From Torymus aiolomorphi (Eukaryota; Arthropoda; Insecta; Hymenoptera; Torymidae): DNA of 64,000 nucleotides. Under the pieces are notes generated by a model. The model saw nothing but the letters and a program-made list of their open reading frames with translations. It searched no databases and was not told where the DNA came from. Of the stretch, positions 20,696 through 30,683 are shown one piece after another (position 1 is the stretch's first letter; each line of letters begins with the position of its first letter). The translations under genes and the position numbers were made by a program. The stretch spans positions 221,955,376 through 222,019,375 of the forward strand of contig CM070873.1 of NCBI GenBank assembly GCA_036365515.1, read 5' to 3'.

Positions 20696-21046
20696 TGGGA
20701 CGCGATAAATACCTTCATCGAAGGGGTACTGCGCACGAAAAAACGAGACGGATGCTTAATAGATTAGATAGGGCATCGTAGAAAGAAAGAACGTAGGAAG
20801 GACGGATGACGCCCCCGAGGGCGGTAGGGCTGCGGCCCGACCTGAAGTAATGCGAAAGCGGTTCCGGGTCGAGGCTGCCGTAGGGATAGGTTTTGGGTGT
20901 TTAGGGGGTAGAAATCCCTCACACCACGGAGCCCACTACTCCATGATGGTCTTAGTGGGCCTCCCTTCTTGCTCCACCTCCAAAGCAAGGACGGGCGCCC
21001 CAGAAGATTCACCTAGTACCTCGGAAAAACAAAAAAAAAAAAAAAC
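20696..21046 (+). other. R1-clade LINE 3' UTR and A-rich tail
   Basis: GC-rich non-coding end, with a block around 20885-20960 (GGGGGTAGAAATCCCTCAC, then GTGGGCCTCCC) able to fold, as expected for RT recognition of the 3' end, then the A-rich tail at 21026-21045. Confidence 0.7.
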
Positions 21047-21053
21047 CCAAAAG

Positions 21054-21378
21054 AATGTTCTGAAAATTTTTTTAATGAATAATACTAATATTATCCTTTA
21101 TATAAAAGGTATTGATTTCAATAAAAAATATGAAGTAAATCCATGATACTTTTAATTACCATGAAAAAAACAATACATTTATAAATGTGTGCGTAGCCGT
21201 CATGCAGGCCATGAGTAGTACAGACACGATTCCTACCTTATCGGTACCTAAATTTTATTTTTTTCATAACAAACATTTTAGAACACCCTCCAGAATGCCA
21301 TGAAGTACACCTTTTAAAAGTATTCTACTTAATTTAATATAAAGAAGGCGTATTAAGGTGATGTTAAATACCGACATA
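21054..21378. other. AT-rich spacer after the LINE
   Basis: No gene or RNA seen. It contains the GATTCCTACCTTATCGG phrase related to one before the LINE. Confidence 0.4.
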
Positions 21379-21651
21379 ATTTTCAAACGAGTACATCTCA
21401 TGGAAATACCAATAGAATCATCAAAAAAAAAATCTGAGTATAGTATTAACATATACGGAGCGCTTGACAAACGTGTTTTTTTTTTTAAATATGAGAATTT
21501 ATTTAATTAAATAAAAACCGTACTGTCGGTAAGTAGGAATCTGCAATTAACCTACTTTTCAAACGAGCATATCTAACGAAAATGCTAATAGAATCACTCA
21601 AAAAAATTCCTGGATATAGTATTTATATGTACGGAGCGCTTGACAAAATTT
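21379..21651 (+). repeat. Tandem duplication, ~176-bp period
   Basis: A ~95-bp block starting TTTTCAAACGAG and ending ACGGAGCGCTTGACAAA occurs at about 21379-21473 and 21555-21651, with scattered changes. No coding role. It is part of an unidentified interspersed repeat. Confidence 0.8.
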
Positions 21652-22122
21652 GTTTTCCGAATAAACGCTTGAATATTGATTTAAAAAATATTGAAATTTA
21701 CGTTTTCACATGGCCTTAAGTTAAAAACCAAATGATAATACTATTCTAAAAATAAAAATCCAAACAACTGAATATATAAATGTATTAATTAATTTATTTA
21801 AAAAATACTTAAATAACGTACATCATTTTAACTAAGACATATTAGTTACATAATAAGTTGACATTTGAAAACAAATTTTAATTATACATAGTTTTATCTA
21901 TTTTTAGTAAGTACAGAAATGCTTACATGAGAATAAAAGTCAACAATTCAACTTCACATAAATTAAAAATATGCTTTCATTTCATTCATTATAATATTTG
22001 TTTTTCAAAATAAAATATAAAATATTTTAGTTAATTTATTAGAATAATTAGTCAGATGCAATATAATATTTTGTATTAAACATTTTACAAACATAATAAA
22101 TATTATAATCTAAGAGATCTTC
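21652..22122. other. AT-rich spacer
   Basis: No gene seen. It may contain the 3' end of the transposase-like element that follows on the minus strand, but no terminal repeat could be identified. Confidence 0.35.
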
Positions 22123-23480
22123 TTAACCAATGCAGTCCCAGTCATCTGTCTCATTAATTTCAAAAGCATTTAGACGGGGACAACATTTTACAATATTTAG
22201 TTTGACATAAACAAAAAATATCGCTTTCTTTTGATCAACTATAATAACTTTAATTTTTCTAAATGAAAAATTGAAGTTTTTTGCACTAACATTAATGACA
22301 TTATTAATTTCATATCGTGTTCGTTTCGTTTTTATCCATTCATAGGTGTAATTTGAAGAAAGATTTTCCGAATACTTAAGACAGTGTATCTCAAACTTGT
22401 GAAAATCTTCAAGAGTTTTTACTACTTTTAAAGCAGAACCGTGAGATAGCTCATCAATAAATCCAATATTATTTACAAGTCGATGACAAAATTGTAATTG
22501 ATGTTTTAATGATAACGAATAAGAGGGATTTTTACGATTACTAATTACTTTACTTGTTTCTTTGATCATGTTTTGCCTCTGGACGAATTGTTGACATACG
22601 AAATTTACGCATGATTCGAGAGTAATGAACTAAAAGATGATGCTTGACTTTTGTTTTTTTAAATATTCGAAAGTATTAGCTAATATATTTAGAAACTAAA
22701 GCATCAAAATTATCTATCAATTCTTCTGTTAAAAAATCTGTCATTGCAATACATACTATTTTTCGCAACATTAGATACAATTTCCATGATAGATTTTTTA
22801 TCGATAAGATCACCAATGATTAAGCAAAACTTTTTTACAAAAAAATTCATTTCTGAAGCTGTTAAAATGATATATTAATTTTTTATTGATTCGGAGTGAA
22901 AAGGTGGTGGAATATTAGATTCTAAACCACAATTAAAACAAGCCATCATTTCATTTAGAATTTCTAATGAAAAATATTGATTTTCATTTATAAACTTATT
23001 TAAGATTTTGCCTATGTTGTAACGACAAATGCCCTCTAAAAGGTCATGCATCGAGTCAACCGAAAAATTTTCCGTTACGTGAAAATTTGATATTTCATGG
23101 AAAATACACCTTTCCTGGATTCCGAATGATTTTTTCAAACAATGGTCGCCATAAATCTCTTTAGTTCTTAATAATATTGGATTTTCTTTAGTTTGTTTTT
23201 TCAAATCAGGTTTTGATATAGTACAAACGCGACAACAATACATTGCATTGAAACTTTTTGTATAGCCGAGGTGCCAATGAATTGGCAGCGGTTTTTTTTC
23301 TGATGCCCGTCAACAGTAACAGTTATCCCATTTTTCTGAAGATCCTTAATTTCATCTAATAATAAAGTTAAATATTAGTTTATTTCCTAATCGTTTATGG
23401 TTAACATAACTGTGAAGTTGACCTAAGAAGATATTTTCGACTTTACTACAATACTCTTTCGGTAAAATTGGTATCATTAT
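22123..23480 (-). pseudogene. Transposase-like gene, C-terminal segment (element A)
   Basis: C-terminal part of a large protein seen in many insect and cnidarian genomes as a transposon-encoded ORF; I do not know an agreed superfamily name. Blocks: SFNAMYCCRVCT (cysteine pair), LLRTKEIYGDHCLKKSFGI, FHVTENFSVDSMHDLLEGICRYN (one block, split here as NFHVTENFSVD then SMHDLLEGICRYN), and a later ASEMNFFVKKFCLIIGDL. Frameshifts and stops occur near 23260 and 22570-22870. The part encoding the middle of the protein lies at 27068-27685 on the far side of element B. Confidence 0.7.
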
Positions 23481-24010
23481 GGGAGCGTCCAGCAGAAACG
23501 GGCCACCGAGAGCGCGCGGTGCCTTTTTCGCGTAAAAGGCGCTCTGTTTAACTCGTTCATAATCGTATGCTGCGTCTTTGAAAAAAAAACCAAGAACCTA
23601 TATCGATAGATGTTTTCCTGCTCTTTCCAATGGAGCCATTGTTTTTATTGCGAAACGCTTTCTTCCGGACGAAAACTCGAGTTGAATATTGAAAGCCATT
23701 TTTCTCAAAGTATATCATGTTTTTTTTTCAAAATAAACTACACCATTGGAAAGTACAACTCTTAAGCTTCAAAACCCTATCTTGGAGAAGTTGGAGAAAT
23801 AAAGGGTTTAAAAGTAACAACATGAAGAAGACAGCGCCGAGGGTCCGCGCGAGCCCCTCGCGCCCGTGCGTACGGCACGTTTAAGTGCACGCTCTATTCA
23901 ATTCGCTAATAATCGTGTACCAAGTCTCTGAAAAAAGAACTAAGAACATATATCGATAGATTTTTTCCTGCTCTTTCCAATGGTGCTATTATTTTTATTC
24001 CGAAATGCTT
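23481..24010 (+). repeat. Left TIR of transposon B
   Basis: Inverted copy of 26551-27066. Within the arm the block ATATCGATAGATxTTTTCCTGCTCTTTCCAATGG occurs twice (about 23600 and 23950; shown here shortened as GCTCTTTCCAATGG), so the TIR is itself built from diverged direct repeats. Each half holds a GC-rich patch with GCGCGC-type bases. Confidence 0.85.
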
Positions 24011-24043
24011 CTGTTCGGGATTAGTACCCGAAGTGCCCGCTAG

Positions 24044-25186
24044 ATGGCGAGCACCAAGCGCGCTGCCTTCAATGAAAAACATCACCCCGCGGGCTTAAAT
24101 AGAGACCTGCGTCGCCCACTAGCCAGGTGCTTTATGCACATGCCTTATTACTTTGCCCCTTTGTCTTATTGCCTTAATAAAAAAAAGCGTAATAAAATGT
24201 CTAACATTTTAAATCGTTGCTGTAATCCATTTGATGAAATAAAGCATTCATCGAAACTTAGGTTTGTTTCCGATAAACTTAGAGCTTGTTATCCGCATTT
24301 AACTGATAGAGACAAAATATGCGATTCTTGTCGAATAAAATCTAATGCTCAGATTGAAGAAGAGAGTGAGATTTCAATAGAAGATTCTAAAGAAATTATT
24401 TTTAATTTGAAAAAATTGTTGAATGACCAAAATTTGACAAAAATGGAAAAGATATTACTTTTGAAATTACTTCCTAAAAACTGGAGCACTCGCAAAGTAG
24501 CTAGATTTTCGAACTTGTCTCGTCGACTTTCATCGAAATGTAAATTATTTAATAACCCAGCCCAATTAAATGACAACAGAGGAAATAAAAAAATATCAAG
24601 TGATACTTTAGATCAAGCAAAGCTCTTCTATGAAAGTGATGAGAATAGTAGAATTATGCCAGGCTATAAAGACAACAAATGTATAAAAAATGATGATGGC
24701 ACAAAAAGTTACATCCAGAAACGGCTTGTTTTATACAATCTTCGAGAACTATATTTAAAATATAAGCAACAGTATCCTGGATCGAAAATAGGATTCAGTA
24801 AATTTGCCGAATGTCGTCCTAAATATTGTGTTTTAGCTGGTAGCAGTGGGACACATTCAGTGTGTGTTTGCGTTTATCATCAAAATGTTAAACTTCTGTT
24901 AGTTGGTTTAAGAAACTCAGGAGTTTCTTTTGATAGAATGAACACTTATAAAGATTGCATAGCCGAAATAGTTTGTAAAAGTCCAACAGCGAAATGCTAT
25001 TTAAATATGTGCGAAAATTGTCCTGGTGTCGAACCTCTAAAAAATGATCTGGAATTATTATTCGAAAGCTCTGAGATTAATGAAATAAAGTTTCAAATGT
25101 GGAAAACTACCGATAGATCAACATTGCAAACTGAAAACGTTTCTAAGTCTTCATTTATCGATATTTTTTTTTCCTCTTTTGTATAA
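24044..25186 (+). CDS. Transposon B transposase, N-terminal part
   Basis: 380 codons open from ATG 24044; ATG 24197 (MSNILNRCCNPF) is the more likely start, because the upstream residues resemble read-through of TIR sequence. Contains a cysteine-rich N-terminal motif (CYPHLTDRDKICDSCR), RKVARFSNLSRR, and the family signature GFSKFAECRPKYCVLAGSSGTH with CVCVYHQNVKL (written in two short parts). Later CENCPGV. This arrangement is known from transposon ORFs of insects and cnidarians. The frame ends in an unrelated tail after about 25150, where a one-base slip in a T run separates it from the catalytic half. Confidence 0.8.
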   Translation: MASTKRAAFNEKHHPAGLNRDLRRPLARCFMHMPYYFAPLSYCLNKKKRNKMSNILNRCCNPFDEIKHSSKLRFVSDKLRACYPHLTDRDKICDSCRIKSNAQIEEESEISIEDSKEIIFNLKKLLNDQNLTKMEKILLLKLLPKNWSTRKVARFSNLSRRLSSKCKLFNNPAQLNDNRGNKKISSDTLDQAKLFYESDENSRIMPGYKDNKCIKNDDGTKSYIQKRLVLYNLRELYLKYKQQYPGSKIGFSKFAECRPKYCVLAGSSGTHSVCVCVYHQNVKLLLVGLRNSGVSFDRMNTYKDCIAEIVCKSPTAKCYLNMCENCPGVEPLKNDLELLFESSEINEIKFQMWKTTDRSTLQTENVSKSSFIDIFFSSFV

Positions 25187-26066
25187 ACTTAAGACTCATT
25201 CATTTATTTCTAAACAACAGTCTTCTTATTTTCAATTCTTGAGAGAATCCTTATCTGAAGGAGAGTTTTTAATTTCTCTAGATTTTTCAGAAAACTATGC
25301 TTTTATAGCACAAGATGCAGCACAATCATTTCATTATAATAATAATCAATGTAGTTTAGCTACAATAGTCATTTACTATAAAGGATCAGAATCTAAAATT
25401 GAACACAAAAGCATGGTAGTTTTCTCAGATAGTTTAATTCATGACGTTGTTGCAGTTTATCTAATACAAGAAATTATAATTAATTTCCTTAAAAAGTCTT
25501 TCGATTTAGTTAGAAAAGTTATTTATTTTACTGATGGAGCTGCGCAACATTTTAAAAATAAACGCAATTTCCAAAATCTTCTTCATCATTATGATGATTT
25601 TGGTGTTGATGCTGAGTGGCATTTTCATGCAACAGCCCACGGAAAAAATGCATGTGGTGGAATAGGTGCTTCCGTGAAAAGCAATGCCAGACGAGAATGT
25701 TTACGGAAAGTATCCGACAATTATATATTGACACCCCAAGATTTATACAAATGGGCAATTGAGTATTTCAAAAATATTGAGTGCTTTTTTTCATCAAAAG
25801 ACGATTACTTAAAGGCTACAGAAAAGCTACAAAACAAGCTAGCCTCAGCTAAGACAATACCTGGAACTCAATTGTTTCATTGTATTAAATTATTAAATGA
25901 TGCCAAAAAGTTAGAACTTAAAAGATTTTCAGCGTCAGAAGATTCTCAATTATATCCACCGATCAAAAGAGAAAAAGTACTTAAAACTCAAACAAAGAAA
26001 GAAGCGGATGTCGCAAAAAGAACAATTCTTATAAAATCAAAAAAATGTAAAAAAATTAGAATTTAA
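25179..26066 (+). CDS. Transposon B transposase, catalytic part (DDE-type)
   Basis: 295 codons, in a different frame from the N-terminal half. RNase-H-fold transposase blocks: LISLDFSENYAFIAQD (first Asp), HDVVAVYLIQE, VIYFTDGAAQHFKNKRNF (second Asp), then WHFHATAHGKNACGGIGASVK, whose C/H residues sit where this family has a Zn-like or catalytic motif. Lys-rich C-terminus (TKKEADVAKRTILIKSKKCKK). It would cut and join the TIR ends. A single frameshift near 25160-25185 is the only disruption seen, so the copy is young or only recently inactivated. The superfamily was not assigned with certainty. Confidence 0.8.
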   Translation: MYKLKTHSFISKQQSSYFQFLRESLSEGEFLISLDFSENYAFIAQDAAQSFHYNNNQCSLATIVIYYKGSESKIEHKSMVVFSDSLIHDVVAVYLIQEIIINFLKKSFDLVRKVIYFTDGAAQHFKNKRNFQNLLHHYDDFGVDAEWHFHATAHGKNACGGIGASVKSNARRECLRKVSDNYILTPQDLYKWAIEYFKNIECFFSSKDDYLKATEKLQNKLASAKTIPGTQLFHCIKLLNDAKKLELKRFSASEDSQLYPPIKREKVLKTQTKKEADVAKRTILIKSKKCKKIRI

Positions 26067-26550
26067 AGGAAAAGGTAATATTGTTATGCCAGATTAAACA
26101 ATCTATAAGGTTATTTTAAATTTCTGTTTCACTGCTTTCAGTGCGTTCATGGATATTTTTATGTTTAATATATTATGTTTTTCAAATTTTGTTATATAAA
26201 TGAACAAAGTTCATTGTAATATTATACTAACTGTTACAACTAGATCCACAAAATTATATCCACGCATTGGCATTGTAAGTTACAAAACATTTTATATTTA
26301 CAAAAAAGAAAGGGCGAAATAGCACATCGCGTGTATTAATCCGCCCTTGAGCATAGCGTAAAAAGTTCGGGCAGCCGCTGTCTTTTTGATCTTACTATTT
26401 TTGAACTTTTCATGTTTCAACTTAAAAATATAATATTTTATAGTTTAAGACTTGTACTTTTGAAGAATATAATTCATTTTGAAGAAAAGACTGATATTTT
26501 ATTGAAAAAATAGAGTTTAAACATTCAAATGGAATTTTCAACTAGAAGGA

Positions 26551-27066
26551 AGCATTTCGGAATAAAAATAATAGCACCATTGGAAAGAGCAGGAAAAAAT
26601 CTATCGATATATGTCCTTAGTTCTTTTTTCAGAGACTTGATTATTAGCGAATTGAATAGAGCGTGCACTTAAACGTGCACGGGCGCGAGGGGCTCGCGCG
26701 GACCCTCGGCACTGTCTTCTTCATGTTGTTACTTTTAAACCCTTTATTTCTCCAACTTCTCCAAGATAGGGTTTTGAAGCTTAAGAGTTGTACTTTCCAA
26801 TGGTGTAGTTTATTTTGAAAAAAAACATGATATACTTTGAGAAAAATGGCTTTCAATATTCAACTCGAGTTTTCGTCCGGAAGAACGCGTTTCGCAATAA
26901 AAACAATGGCACAATTGGAAAGAGCAGAAAAAAATCTATTGATATAGGTCCTTGGTTTTTTTTTTCAAAGACGCAGCATACGATTATGAGCGAGTTAAAC
27001 AGAGCGCCTTTTACGCGAAAAAAGGCACCGCGCGCGCGCGGTGGCCCGTTTCTGCTGGACGCTCCC
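26551..27066 (-). repeat. Right TIR of transposon B
   Basis: Inverted partner of 23481-24010, ending CGTTTCTGCTGGACGCTCCC. Confidence 0.85.
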
Positions 27067-27067
27067 A

Positions 27068-27685
27068 TATATACTGCACCAATTTTGTTGATTGATTTGT
27101 GTGTGCCCAAAGGATTGTTGATTTCAAGGTCATCAAAATACAAAGTCAATGGAACAATCATTGCATCTTTGTTATTGTTAATCATATTAGTAATAAAAAG
27201 TGATTTCCAATAATCCCCTTTTATAATGGAGTCGATATACGGAGTTTTGTTACACTTTTCTATTTCTTGTAATGTTTTTGTGTAAACATCAGGTAACTCA
27301 AAAAATTTCACCAGTACTTCCTTTAAAGGTATTAAACTTAATGTACTCTTGCGAATAAAAGAACATCTTTCTTTTTTAATTTTCCATACTTCAAAAATTA
27401 TCTTATAATTATAGTTTTCGGAGGAAGCAAACAATTTATTTTCTTTAAAAATTTAAACGTTGCATGTTCCGTCTTAAATGTACGGAAACCATTAATAACT
27501 ATTTCCAACATATTTTTTAAAGTAGTTTCATCGCTAAATTTCAGCTGAATTAATTTCAAACAATCATTTAAATATGTGCAACACATATTAATAATTATTT
27601 TATTAATCAGTATCCTATTTAATGTACCAAAAGCATACATACGTTTTACAAATTTAAGTGCAGACTCAAAAACTATTCTTTTGAA
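27068..27685 (-). pseudogene. Element A transposase-like gene, middle segment
   Basis: Continues the zinc-finger segment (31462-31839) after removal of the LTR element. Blocks: KRMYAFGTLNR, FSDETTLKNMLEIV, PYIDSIIKGDYWKS, VPLTLYFDDLEINNPLGTHK, then IGAVY at the insertion border of transposon B. One frameshift near 27430 in an A/T run. The DDLEINNPLG motif is typical of this transposon protein family. Confidence 0.7.
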
Positions 27686-27689
27686 ATCG

Positions 27690-28470
27690 TGACGTAAGCT
27701 CAGAGTCGGCGGAGAGCATGAGGGGATGAGGGAAAAAGGTTGAGGTGGTAAATAAATGGGTAATAACGATATTAATTAAAGTTGAAATAAAATACTTCTT
27801 AAAACACGGTAGACCAAAATATAAACAAAAAAAAATCAAGAAAATTTAAATAAACAAAAAAAAAGAAAGAAAGGAAATATAAGTAAAAAAAATGATGAGG
27901 AGCGCGGTGATTCGCGGTCGCGTAGTTCTCGCGGCCTCGCGAGACTCTCACCAGGGTGTTCCTGGAGTGTCTTGGTGACACCGAGCGTGGCTCGAGATGT
28001 CACCCCCTTTTTTTCCTTGTGCGGACGGACGTCCGCACTAGGCAAGGGTCAGGACACTCCATGCGCCGATAGCAACGCAGTTGCTGTTGGCGAGGAGGCG
28101 AAAGCCTGGAGAGGACCTGGAGGTCCTTCTCCAGCGGAGCGCGGAGGCCAAGTGCTGTTCCGAAATTCTGGATTCAACAAAATACCTCGGTGCGGTTAGG
28201 GGGCGAGCGACGGCGCTCGCTGATTGGCTGCCGCTGGGCGACGTAAAAGATGTGCAGATCGGCTGCAGCTTGGACCGCGCTCGCGGGCCGCTCGATCCCC
28301 ACCCCCGCTTAGAGGGTGCGGCCCGTCGGCCAAGTCGTGACGCGAGTTTCTCCGAAGCTTGCGGGGTGGGCGACGTAGACGGTTTTCGGGGAAAAAGTCG
28401 TGCTCGACTAATTTCCAACAAAAATTAAGCTTAAAAAAAAGAATTAAGTTCGCAAACGTTGCGGACGTCA
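27690..28470 (-). repeat. 3' LTR of the LARD-like element
   Basis: 781 bp, a close match to 30684-31461 with only scattered substitutions and small indels. Starts TGACGTAAGCTCAGAGTCGG and ends GTTGCGGACGTCA. Confidence 0.92.
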
Positions 28471-28492
28471 AATCCCCCCATGGAATCGCGAC
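28471..28492 (-). other. Polypurine tract before the 3' LTR
   Basis: On the minus strand ATGGGGGGATT directly precedes TGACGTCCGC, the LTR start; it would prime plus-strand synthesis. Confidence 0.6.
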
Positions 28493-28750
28493 TTTTTCCC
28501 ACGCGGGAAGTTAATTGAAAGAAAGCATGAAAAGTTAGAATTAATGAATAAGTTAATAACTATTAAAATTTACACGCGACGCGTTGCTCTACCGATGAAG
28601 AAATTTTAAATTTATTCATAATAACTTAATTATATATTTACAAAATTTGTTTATGTGTTATTGTTGATTTTTTAAAAATGAATAATCTTGAGTAAAACGA
28701 AAAAATGTGTGTGTGTATGTGAGTTATTTGCGTAGTGTATAATTTCATTT
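28493..28750. other. AT-rich part of the LARD interior
   Basis: No gene seen. Confidence 0.4.
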
Positions 28751-28928
28751 TATAGCACAGTGTGACCTAAGCCCGCACTTAAGTCACGCCTATCCGTGCG
28801 ATAAGTAGCCCATTATTGCACCGTGTATATCGCACTCGCTACGCTCGTGCGCTAACCTCACGGTGCAAAAAAGGACTGCTTAGCGCACGGATAGGCGTGA
28901 CAGCAGGTTTAGGTTAGGCTGTGCTATA
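28751..28928. repeat. Fold-back element (TATAGCACAG ends)
   Basis: Inverted arms from TATAGCACAGTGTGACC to GGCTGTGCTATA. Each includes CGCACGGATAGGCGTGAC or its complement, around a centre with a second small hairpin (CACCGTG...CACGGTG). No coding capacity. Confidence 0.8.
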
Positions 28929-28929
28929 A

Positions 28930-29059
28930 AATATTGTACGATACTAGAGTCTTAAGCAGCCCATTACACGGCGTGATAGGACCCTCGCTGCGCTCGGGCC
29001 CTAACTTCACGCCGTGCAACAATGGGCTACTTAAGGCACATGTATCGTAATGTACTATT
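28930..29059. repeat. Fold-back element sharing the YR-element terminus
   Basis: Arms run from AATATTGTACGATAC to GTATCGTAATGTACTATT, enclosing GCAGCCCATT...AATGGGCTAC and a CACGGCGTG...CACGCCGTG hairpin. Its right end GTATCGTAATGTACTATT is identical to the right end of the YR element (7929-7946). Confidence 0.8.
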
Positions 29060-30660
29060 AACAACGTAGATTATAGTACAAAAAAAATTAAGTGATTCTA
29101 CACAATAACTATACCTATAGTAGGTTAAAAGAAAAGTTTGACTCGATTTGAATAAAATTTTCACTTATGAGTCTTTAATAGTGTAAGCATTGCGGTTGAA
29201 ATTTCCCGATTAAAAAGAAAACACTTTGATTTGTCTGTAAATCGAACGCGCATCTTCGTGATGGCGATACCTCGACGTCTCCACGTCGATGCACAGCACA
29301 GTTGTAGTGGCCAGAGAGCCGGTTTCGCTCTTTGGGCCATCTGCACGCTTTTCCATAGAAGGCTTTGCCACAGCAGCGGCGAGGGAGCGTGGTTGCAGCA
29401 AAAGTTGTCTATAATCGGGTGTGACTCATCCAGCTGGGTGAGCGCGGTCGGCAACTCCGTGTGAGCGGACGGCGCGTCGTCAGCAGACGACGGGTGTCAC
29501 CTCTCTCCGTCTTCAGACTCACAGCTCAGCTCGTGTCAGCGGGTCCGCTGATGCAGCTGGTGCGTCGTCTGAAGGGCTCCAGACTCGTGTCGGCTTGAGC
29601 GCCGATGCAAGTTGGGCTTGACCTTCGGCTGGCTTGGAGAGAGCGACGTTTCGGGTGATGATGAGTTGTACAACTCGTAATGGTCATCGTCGTTGGGAGG
29701 CCGGCAGGCGTGAGTGCGGCTTGACGCTGCCGCGCGCTCTCAAGCAGTCCTGCGTTGTCTCGTCGTTGGCGAATTGTTATTGCTGGGCCGTGGTAGGTGG
29801 CATCTCACGGGTAGGGTGACAAACCTGAAATTCTATTTCAATGCGTCTGTGCATTGAAAATAAAATAATGGGGAAAATGCGACTGTGTCCCACGGCGTCG
29901 TCTGCTATTGCGTGTGCTGTGCCGTCAGCGATCGGCTTTCCAGCCTTCACTACTGGCAAGCGGCGCAATTATAGCGACAACGCGCTGGACATCGCTTCGC
30001 TCTTTCGGCCCATACAGATTTGCAGGTATTGCGCGATGAGCCTCAGCGGTGCCTCAATGGCACGTGAGAGGAGCGTGGTGAAAATTACGCGGGCGAGTTC
30101 GTTCGAGGGCGTGATATTCGTCATCGCTCAGCTGCAGTGCCTGATTAGGCTGCAAGGAGCATTCGGCGATTTTCACTTCCACGAGAATTTATTTAATTAA
30201 TTAATGATTAATGCGCTCGCGTAGATCGTCAGAAATAACTTTTCCGCGGCAAGGTCACGCGAAAACTCGTCAGGTAAATCATATTCGATTGTAAAGCGGC
30301 ACATTCACGAATTTTTGCGCAGCGTTCACGGGTACATTATTTTGCGCGTTCGTGGTTTGAGACAGATTTCGCACGTCTGTCATACACTTTACTTACTGCG
30401 TTCTACTCGTGGCTCTGAGGAAACGGGCGCTGTTGAAGGTCGCGTACGTCGTGTTCGCGCGCGTCGCGCCGCTGGAACTTGACTGAGCGAAGTCGGGCGA
30501 TCCTCGGCGAATAAAAAAATGATAATCGGCGCCACTGGCTGTTTTGAGACTCGCCAGAAATCGGTGTCGTGGGACGTCTTAAACATTCCTCGAGCGGATG
30601 CGTGGATCAGGTGAGCCCATCCGAGCTCACATCCGTTTTTCGCGGACGCGAATAGTTCGG
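29060..30660. other. GC-rich interior of the LARD-like element
   Basis: Several short open frames on both strands (for example 29841-30200 plus, 29161-29454 minus) but none shows gag, protease, RT or integrase motifs. Long non-coding or badly decayed. Composition is GC-rich compared with the flanking AT-rich transposase gene. Confidence 0.5.
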
Positions 30661-30681
30661 GTGCCCCACGTTTGGGCGACA
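30661..30681 (-). other. Primer-binding site, tRNA-Lys-like
   Basis: On the minus strand, two bases after the LTR, TGTCGCCCAAACGTGGGGC closely resembles the complement of the tRNA-Lys 3' end used by many retroelements (TGGCGCCCAACGTGGGGC). It sets the element's orientation. Confidence 0.65.
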
Positions 30682-30683
30682 TT

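Larger units (their letters stand above)
15665..21046 (+). mobile_element. R1-clade non-LTR retrotransposon, complete length but inactive
   Basis: A 5.4-kb LINE with 5' UTR, ORF1 (CCHC zinc knuckles), ORF2 (AP-endonuclease, RT, C-terminal zinc finger), 3' UTR and A-rich tail (about 21026-21045). It is bounded by a 7-bp direct repeat CCAAAAG at 15658-15664 and 21047-21053, a plausible TSD. R1 itself inserts in 28S rDNA, but this copy sits in AT-rich, non-ribosomal DNA, so it belongs to a dispersed R1-clade lineage or a copy outside its usual site. ORF2 frameshifts show it is dead. Confidence 0.88.
23481..27066. mobile_element. DNA transposon B, 3.59 kb, ~520-bp TIRs, inserted in element A
   Basis: TIRs 23481-24010 and 26551-27066 are inverted copies starting GGGAGCGTCCAGCAGAAACG. 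The interior encodes a DDE-type transposase on the plus strand. It interrupts element A's reading frame between the segments ending IGAVY (27068 side) and starting IPILPKEY (23480 side). The flanks CATTAT / ATATAT point to a short AT-rich TSD whose length cannot be fixed. The TIRs contain paired GCTCTTTCCAATGG blocks repeated within each arm. Confidence 0.88.

Noticed and set aside
29841..30200. 119-codon plus-strand ORF in the LARD interior as a gene.
   Set aside because: No motif, antisense to the element, and weak similarity only to decayed reading frames.
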